From Spirochaetales bacterium (lineage in GTDB: Bacteria; Spirochaetota; Spirochaetia; DSM-2461), in assembly GCA_016936555.1 (NCBI GenBank), contig JAFGXR010000108.1, positions 143,569 to 207,568 on the forward strand: a stretch of 64,000 nucleotides of DNA, given 5' to 3'. The notes under the pieces are model-generated. The model searched no databases, was not told where the DNA came from, and saw nothing but the letters and a program-made list of their open reading frames with translations. The position numbers and the translations under genes were made by a program. Shown piece after piece: positions 58,981-64,000 of the stretch (within the stretch, counting starts at the first letter, position 1; every line of letters begins with the position of its first letter).

Positions 58981-60675
58981 TTATTTTACCGGAGACAGCT
59001 GCATCAGGTGCAGGAGTTTCATATCGTGGTCTGCAAGAGCAGGCTCGCAGACCGGGTTGTCGGGAGTTGACCAGCCTGTGAATCTGGAGTCGTTGTAAAC
59101 ATACCACAGACCGTTGTAGAACAGAGGAATGTTGATCATGTTCTCGGCGAAATGCATTTCAACTTTGTCGGAAATGGCTTTCAGCTCATCATCGCTGGCA
59201 AAGGGCATCTGGTCGATAAGGGCGCTCAGCTCGTCGTTGAGGTAGTTGGTCTGGCATACGGACCACCATGTCTGAGTCAGAGCTCTGGACTGGTCGCCGA
59301 TTGTGTCGAAGTAGAATTTCCAGGGGTTTCCGGATTTTCCGTAACCGCTGTAAAGAACATCATGATCACCGGTTTCCCAGCTTTCGATTATGATTCCCAG
59401 GTCTACGGCGTTGGCAGTCGCGTTGATTCCGATAGCTCTGAGCCCTTCGGCGGAGATGGCTGCGCCGTCATTCCAGTCTGTCCATCCGGCAGGTGACAGG
59501 ATTTCAAATTCGATTTCGCTTCCGTCTGGGTTTTCCACCCATCCGTCACCGTTGGAATCAACGAATCCCGCTTTGTCGAGAATGGCTTTAGCCGCATCGA
59601 GATCGTATTTTGTGTACTGGTCTTTCAGCTCTTCAGCTGCGGGATTTCTGTATCCCCAGAGTGCCGGGGGAAGACCTGTTACAGGAGGAACAACGCTGTC
59701 GAGGTAACCGAATACAGCGGAATCGATGATCCCCTGTCTGTCGATTGCCATGGAGTAAGCTCTTTTGAAATCCACATTGTGGAATGCCTTGTTGTTGCCT
59801 TCGTGTTTTGTCATGTAGTTGAAAGCCATTCTGACACCGTCGTTTTTACCGTACCAGTATTTTCTGTGCTCATCGCCTTTGATATATGTCTTTTCGATGT
59901 CCGGAATGAAAATATGAGCCCAGTCGACCTGTCCGGTTTCGAGAAGGGCGAGAGCACCGGCGTTGTCGTTGAACTGGGGAATTCTCAGCTCATCGACTTC
60001 CAGATCATCGCCTCTCCAGTAGTTGGGATTTCTTCCGAGCACAACCATTTCGGGAGTGAAGTCAATAACTTCGGAGAAGGGACCTGTACAAACAGGATTC
60101 TCAAGAACGTAGGAAGAAGGATCCGCTACCTTGGACCAGATGTGTTCGGGGATGATCTGGACTTCGTTGAACAGGTCGATTCTGTGGAATCTGTTCTGTT
60201 TTCTCATGTTGAACTGAACGGTGTAGTCGTCGAGAGCTTTCACAGTCATGATTTTTCCCGTGTCGCCCCAGTAACCGTTTCTGTCCAGTTCGGGATGATC
60301 CTTGCTCAGCATATAAGTGTAAACAACGTCGTCAGCTTTGAAATCTTCGCCGTCGCTCCATTTGATTCCCTTTCTCACCTTTACGGTAACGGTCTTAAGG
60401 TCGTCTTCAGAAACAATATCCTCTGCGAGCCAGAGAGTTTCCCTGTTGTTGTTCAGCGGATCGTAAAGAGCCATGTACTCCAGAGTAAAACCGTGATTCC
60501 ACTGTTTGGCTCCCGATGTGTAGGGATTGAAATTCCGGACCCATCCGTCTGATGAGTCGAGAAGAACGGTAAGAACCGCTTTCTCTTCACCGGCTTTGCT
60601 CTCCTGAGCTCCTCCGGCAAAGAGGGATGTTAAGGAAAACATAACGGCCATGACAAGCAATAATGTTTTTTTCAT
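58981..60675 (-). CDS. Family 5 extracellular solute-binding protein (OppA-like), probable oligosaccharide binder
   Basis: A 564-residue exported binding protein. The signal peptide (MKKTLLLVMAVMFSLTSLFA) ends in AGGAQES, with no lipobox cysteine. Family features: KWSDGEDFKADDVVYTYMLSKD (about 98-119), VNFKRAYSMAIDR-like VDFKRAYSMAIDRQGI (about 303-318) and a long C-terminal lobe. Family 5 proteins bind peptides or, in several thermophilic and anaerobic bacteria, beta-linked oligosaccharides; the gene context of two GH3 enzymes, a GH63-like enzyme and a ROK repressor favours sugar. AAGGAAGGAAC precedes the ATG. First gene of the transporter operon. Confidence 0.93.
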   Translation of the reverse strand: MKKTLLLVMAVMFSLTSLFAGGAQESKAGEEKAVLTVLLDSSDGWVRNFNPYTSGAKQWNHGFTLEYMALYDPLNNNRETLWLAEDIVSEDDLKTVTVKVRKGIKWSDGEDFKADDVVYTYMLSKDHPELDRNGYWGDTGKIMTVKALDDYTVQFNMRKQNRFHRIDLFNEVQIIPEHIWSKVADPSSYVLENPVCTGPFSEVIDFTPEMVVLGRNPNYWRGDDLEVDELRIPQFNDNAGALALLETGQVDWAHIFIPDIEKTYIKGDEHRKYWYGKNDGVRMAFNYMTKHEGNNKAFHNVDFKRAYSMAIDRQGIIDSAVFGYLDSVVPPVTGLPPALWGYRNPAAEELKDQYTKYDLDAAKAILDKAGFVDSNGDGWVENPDGSEIEFEILSPAGWTDWNDGAAISAEGLRAIGINATANAVDLGIIIESWETGDHDVLYSGYGKSGNPWKFYFDTIGDQSRALTQTWWSVCQTNYLNDELSALIDQMPFASDDELKAISDKVEMHFAENMINIPLFYNGLWYVYNDSRFTGWSTPDNPVCEPALADHDMKLLHLMQLSPVK

Positions 60676-60750
60676 GTTCCTTCCTTTTGTCCTGCTTGGA
60701 CTTTTTAAAATGGATTACCAACGATCGGAATCAATAGTGATATAGATAGT

Positions 60751-60791
60751 TAGTTTGGTAAACCTTACTATTAGAATTTGAGAGCTGTCAA
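60751..60791 (-). promoter_or_regulatory. Transporter operon promoter with ROK-type operator
   Basis: Minus strand: -35 TTGACA (60786-60791), 18-bp spacer, -10 TAAGGT (60762-60767). TAGTTTGGTAAACCTTACTA (60751-60770), an imperfect inverted repeat, covers the -10 and the expected start. Its left part, GTTAGTTTGG, reappears in inverse orientation at the ROK/GH63-like promoter region. Confidence 0.65.
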
Positions 60792-60803
60792 GTTTTATTT
60801 TTC

Positions 60804-62291
60804 TCAGGTTTTTACAGTTTTCTCTCCTCCGGACCAGCGGACCCGAAGGGTAAGGCGTCCCCGTGAATGCAGTTTGATTACCGGCTCCTCTTTTTCCGTG
60901 CTCCGTTCCGCGCATTCCAGATCGATCAATTCCTCGCCGAAGGGAAAGCTGTACACGCCGTGTTTTTCCATTAAACGGACATCCCAGAGAAGGGTGCCGT
61001 CGGGGGATGTCCGGATTCCGAAAACATATTCAAAGAGTATGGAGACCGATGAGAGGCCGGTCCATCCCACAAAATCCGGTCGCGCCGGCTGGCCGGGAGA
61101 CCTGTCTTCCGGAGCATAGTTCTCCCATAAGGTTCCGGTTTTTATGTACGTTTCGACGACCTTTTCAAGATGATTCAGACCTATTCTGTGAGCCATGCCG
61201 TTCCGGCCGTAGAGAGACAGACCTCTCAGTACCATATAATTGGTCGGAGACCATACGCCGCCATTCGAGTATCCCCCTTTTTCGCAGTATTCCCGGTTAT
61301 CCGCCGAAAGAGCAGGGATCATGTGGGGGCGGTTGAATTCCTGTCTGCTCTCCAGATGAGAAAGAAAACCGTCCAGTTCTGAAGAGGGCAGGGCTTCCGC
61401 CAGAAGGGCCCAGTAGGCCCCTATGGTTTTAACACCGGATAGGCTTCCGTCCCTCCGTCTGTCGAAATAAAACTTCGAAGCGCCGTCCCACATATTTCTG
61501 TTTACAAAGGCGCTCAGCTCTGCGATCTCTTTTTTTTCCTCTTCCAATTCCCCCTCCCGCCCCAGAACTAGGGCCATATGGATAAGAATCCTGTTATTGA
61601 ATATCTGCTGAAGGGTTGTATCGATCCAGGACATGTGTCCGTGATCGAATTCGCAGTTATACTTCTCTTCCATGCGGGGCTGATTGTCCATTCCGCATCC
61701 CCAGCCGCTGGACCAGTAGGATCCGTTCTGCCAGGTCCTGTGTTTTCTGAACCATCTGCTGTAAGCCAGGAGTACGGGAAAAATGTTGCCCAGTCTTTTT
61801 TTATCTCTGCTGATCAGGTAGTATTCCCACTCGCTCCAGCCGAACAGATTCGGGCCCGTGCTGGAAGGATCGAAGCGCTCGAACATTTCAAGGCTGTCCC
61901 TTTCCCGGATTTCACGGCATATATAGCCGTCGCTGTGCTGATGTGAGTAGAAATTGTCCAGTGTCTGCTGGAAATTGAAAACCCGCCGGCCGTATTTCCC
62001 GAACATGAGAATAAAGACCGAATCCCAGAGAAAGAGATTTCCGTTGAAAGCCGTATCGATAAAGGGACTGATGAATCGAGTCGACTCATCGGGATTTCGC
62101 AGATTTGAAAAAGCGAGTTCCCATGTTTTCCAGTAACAGGAAATGACGGATTCATGCCCCTGCCAGAATGGTGCCGGAAGCTTATCTCTCATGGTGCTGA
62201 AATCGGGAAGATCTGCTGTTTCCGGTCTTTTGCCGATATAGACATTGTCCCTGACGAGTTTCTCTTCTACGTGTGTATCCGGTCTGTTCAT
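60804..62291 (-). CDS. GH63-like (alpha/alpha)6-barrel glycoside hydrolase
   Basis: A 495-residue cytosolic protein of the trehalase/GH63-type helical barrel. Recognisable segments: LFLWDSVFILMFGKYG (about 90-105), SGWGCGMDNQPRMEE (about 198-212), HGHMSWIDTTLQQI, GGYSNGGVWSPTNYMVLRGL (about 348-367) and TLWENYAPEDRSPGQP (about 390-405). The Asp and Glu in GCGMDNQP and LWENYAPE occupy places where the family has its catalytic acids. Relatives hydrolyse alpha-glucosides, mannosyl- or glucosylglycerate. Its context with beta-glucosidases leaves the substrate open. It has its own operator region upstream and ends 128 bases before the transporter operon. Confidence 0.8.
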   Translation of the reverse strand: MNRPDTHVEEKLVRDNVYIGKRPETADLPDFSTMRDKLPAPFWQGHESVISCYWKTWELAFSNLRNPDESTRFISPFIDTAFNGNLFLWDSVFILMFGKYGRRVFNFQQTLDNFYSHQHSDGYICREIRERDSLEMFERFDPSSTGPNLFGWSEWEYYLISRDKKRLGNIFPVLLAYSRWFRKHRTWQNGSYWSSGWGCGMDNQPRMEEKYNCEFDHGHMSWIDTTLQQIFNNRILIHMALVLGREGELEEEKKEIAELSAFVNRNMWDGASKFYFDRRRDGSLSGVKTIGAYWALLAEALPSSELDGFLSHLESRQEFNRPHMIPALSADNREYCEKGGYSNGGVWSPTNYMVLRGLSLYGRNGMAHRIGLNHLEKVVETYIKTGTLWENYAPEDRSPGQPARPDFVGWTGLSSVSILFEYVFGIRTSPDGTLLWDVRLMEKHGVYSFPFGEELIDLECAERSTEKEEPVIKLHSRGRLTLRVRWSGGEKTVKT

Positions 62292-62364
62292 TTACCTCTT
62301 CCTTCCTCTGTGATAGAATAGCTGTACTTATAGTCTTTCACTCCATTTCTGATAGGTGAAATAA

Positions 62365-62396
62365 TAGTTGATTTATCCAAACTAACATATTACAAT
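62365..62396 (+). promoter_or_regulatory. ROK gene promoter with ROK-type operator
   Basis: Plus strand: -35 TTGATT (62368-62373), 17-bp spacer, -10 TACAAT (62391-62396). TAGTTGATTTATCCAAACTA (62365-62384), with perfect 5-bp ends TAGTT/AACTA, spans the -35 and spacer. Read on the minus strand it starts GTTAGTTTGG, like the site at 60751. It lies between the divergent GH63-like and ROK genes and could control both. Confidence 0.65.
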
Positions 62397-62453
62397 CACC
62401 ATGATCTCCCATGGAGAACTTGTCAATCCCTAAAGTCAATCGGGAGTCCAGAT

Positions 62454-63641
62454 ATGAATCAGATAAAATCCGGCGGAGCCCGGATCCGCAGACAATATAA
62501 TTTTTACAAAGTGCTCAGAGCTATCTGGGTGGAAAGCGGTGTGAGCCGTAAAGAACTGTGCGCCAGGCTGGAACTGGATAAAGCGACAATGAGTACGATT
62601 GTGTCCCAGCTGCTCAAGCTGAATCTTGCCGAGGAGATCAGTCCTAATAAAGAAGAGTTGAAACCGGGAAGAAGGCCTATCGGATTGAGTATCCGGAAGG
62701 ATTTCGGTTATGTCGCCGGATTCGAGTTTCATGTCAACGGAATAAAAGCAGTCGTTAAAGATATGCATTTCAATACGATCCAGACTTTCAATTTTCCCTG
62801 TGAGCGGTTAAAAGCAGGGCAGATTAAAAGTACTTTTCTTGTCGCTTTCAGCGAGGTGAAGAAGGAGTTGAAAAATAAGCCTCTAATAGGTATTGGAGTA
62901 TCAATTCCCGGGGTGGTCGATCATGATCGGGGCATAATCAACAACTCCTGGGAGCTGGGAGTCGTCGATGAGACATTTGATTTCCAGACCGAGGTTTTTG
63001 ATGTTCTGGACATACCCGGCTTTATAGATAATGACGCGAACTGTTGCGCCTGGGGTAAACTGACAAAAAACCGCAGCCTTGACTTCAGCAATTTCCTCTA
63101 CATTTTTTTCAGCTACGAACCGACTCACAGCGAGTACAATCCCGATGACAATGTCAGCGTGGGGTTGGGGCTTGTCCTCGACGGAAGACCCTATTTCGGT
63201 CCCGATTACACTTCGGGCGAGTTTCAGACCATGACCTATAATGTGGACCGTATCAATCAGTTCGATATGACTCGCGAACAGCAGTATGCCTACCGCTCCG
63301 ATCCTGAAATTCAGAGAGAAGTTTTTGAAAGTTTTTCCAGCCATATGGCTCTTCTGGTTAATTTCTTCAATTTCAGGAGAGTCATTCTGGGAGGGGATCT
63401 TCCCGATCTCGTTCCCGATGTTCAGGAAATACTGGGCAAAGCCGTAAACCGGAACTGGCCTTATGGAAACAAAGAAAACTGTATTGTCCAAATAGATGAT
63501 GGTAAGGAAATGATCGCCGCATCGGGAGCTGCGGGAATGTTCCTGGAACAGATTTTTACTGTTCCGGAACTGGATCATGAAAGGGGCGCATTAACCTGGC
63601 AGAAGGTTTTCAATAACAGAGATCTGAGCGATCTTTTTTAA
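62454..63641 (+). CDS. ROK-family transcriptional repressor
   Basis: A 395-residue regulator. A winged helix-turn-helix occupies about residues 15-75 (VSRKELCARLELDKATMSTIVSQLL). The C-terminal ROK sugar-binding fold contains GIGVSIPGVVDHDRGIINNS (about 142-161) and FIDNDANCCAWGKL (about 182-195). The usual zinc-binding CxCGxxGC cluster is absent, as in a subset of ROK repressors. GGGAG lies 7 bases before the ATG. Two matching inverted repeats near its own promoter and the transporter promoter suggest autoregulation and control of the locus, with an imported sugar or its product as inducer. A GH3 gene follows 9 bases after its stop. Confidence 0.92.
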   Translation: MNQIKSGGARIRRQYNFYKVLRAIWVESGVSRKELCARLELDKATMSTIVSQLLKLNLAEEISPNKEELKPGRRPIGLSIRKDFGYVAGFEFHVNGIKAVVKDMHFNTIQTFNFPCERLKAGQIKSTFLVAFSEVKKELKNKPLIGIGVSIPGVVDHDRGIINNSWELGVVDETFDFQTEVFDVLDIPGFIDNDANCCAWGKLTKNRSLDFSNFLYIFFSYEPTHSEYNPDDNVSVGLGLVLDGRPYFGPDYTSGEFQTMTYNVDRINQFDMTREQQYAYRSDPEIQREVFESFSSHMALLVNFFNFRRVILGGDLPDLVPDVQEILGKAVNRNWPYGNKENCIVQIDDGKEMIAASGAAGMFLEQIFTVPELDHERGALTWQKVFNNRDLSDLF

Positions 63642-63650
63642 GGAATGAAG

Positions 63651-64000
63651 ATGAACAGCATTGATATGAACTATAACGCCGCACTGGAAAGATCCCGGGA
63701 GCTTCTTCTGGCCATGACGCTGGAGGAGAAAATTTCTCTTCTCGGCGGAGTCCGGGGATTTTTTATCCCTTCCATACCCAGGCTCGATATACCTGAAATC
63801 TTTATGAGCGATGCGAGCTGCGGTGTCAATATACGGGAGACCTGGCTGGAGGACCGCGTTGATACGGATCTGGAGAAATCCGTTGCCTTTCCCTGCTTTA
63901 TCCAGCTGGCTTCGACCTGGAACCGGGAGCTCTGCAGGGAATATGCCGTCAGCATCGGAGAGGAATGCCGGGCCGGAGGGATTCATATACTCCTGGGACC
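63651..64000 (+). CDS. GH3 family glycoside hydrolase (3' end cut by window)
   Basis: The first 116 residues are visible. They match the N-terminal GH3 barrel: RELLLAMTLEEKISLLGG, PRLDIPEIFMSDASCGVNIR, a SVAFPCFIQLASTWNRELC segment and EECRAGGIHILLGP, which correspond to MTLEEK, the DGPHG-like loop, the FP...AASWD segment and DVLLGPG in the first GH3 of this window. The start ATG has AAGGA 6 bases upstream. It lies 9 bases after the ROK gene, so the two are co-transcribed. The DGPHG loop is replaced by DASCG, so its substrate may differ from that of the first enzyme. Catalytic residues lie beyond the window. Confidence 0.88.
   Translation, partial: MNSIDMNYNAALERSRELLLAMTLEEKISLLGGVRGFFIPSIPRLDIPEIFMSDASCGVNIRETWLEDRVDTDLEKSVAFPCFIQLASTWNRELCREYAVSIGEECRAGGIHILLG

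Overview
The window looks like about 64 kb of a free-living spirochaete chromosome of the Spirochaetales type, with moderate GC and no rRNA, tRNA, insertion sequence or CRISPR array that I can see. The lineage call is an inference. It rests on a fused aroD-aroE gene, exported proteins with short spirochaete-style signal peptides and lipoboxes, a FemAB-type peptidoglycan transferase beside metG, multidomain cyclases and PP2C phosphatases, and sugar uptake through OppA-type ABC systems under ROK control. Almost all of the sequence is coding. Gene starts below were re-chosen wherever a Shine-Dalgarno site, a signal peptide or an overlap decided them.

Layout. 1-4.9 kb: hflK/hflC membrane protease regulators (minus), then metG and a FemAB-like transferase (plus). 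4.9-8.3 kb: a compact thiol-redox island holding a NifX-like protein, an odd thioredoxin-like protein, a thioredoxin reductase and a CoA-disulfide-reductase-like flavoprotein. All three transcription units have a TGCAnnTGCA-type palindrome placed between the -35 and -10 boxes, so they are probably one regulon. 8.4-10.2 kb: formate-THF ligase. 10.2-12.3 kb: a NarL-type two-component pair. 12.5-23.6 kb: a long minus-strand series: prfA, prmC, rel, trmL, a nuclease-helicase fusion, galM, a small CMD protein, an Fe-S old-yellow-enzyme relative, a periplasmic binding protein and an exported ankyrin protein. 23.7-26.8 kb: small zinc-ribbon proteins, a rhomboid protease, and an LMW phosphatase/fructosamine-kinase pair likely to repair glycated proteins. 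26.8-34.7 kb: an ABC-F ATPase, a cluster of exported or lipidated envelope proteins around an MltD-like transglycosylase, dprA and a small exported protein. 34.7-39.6 kb: aroDE, a two-domain class III cyclase, and a histidine kinase preceded by a 35-residue membrane peptide. 39.6-44.3 kb: a glycine riboswitch with a terminator, followed by gcvT-gcvH-gcvPA-gcvPB. 44.4-46.9 kb: a PspB-like small membrane protein and a GH31 alpha-glucosidase. 46.9-52.5 kb: two overlapping genes for a membrane PAS sensor without an output domain and a 1278-residue PAS/GAF/PP2C/anti-sigma-kinase protein. 52.6-64 kb: an oligosaccharide utilisation locus made of an OppA-type ABC transporter, a GH3 beta-glucosidase, a GH63-like hydrolase, a ROK repressor and a second GH3 gene cut by the window end. 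A 20-bp operator-like inverted repeat lies at both promoter regions of this locus.

Functionally, formate-THF ligase and the riboswitch-controlled glycine cleavage system belong to one-carbon metabolism; the right end is a carbohydrate uptake and hydrolysis module; the 5-8 kb island is the best candidate for an undescribed system. The only stretch over 300 bases without a long gene, 39582-40033, holds the promoter, riboswitch and terminator of the gcv operon.
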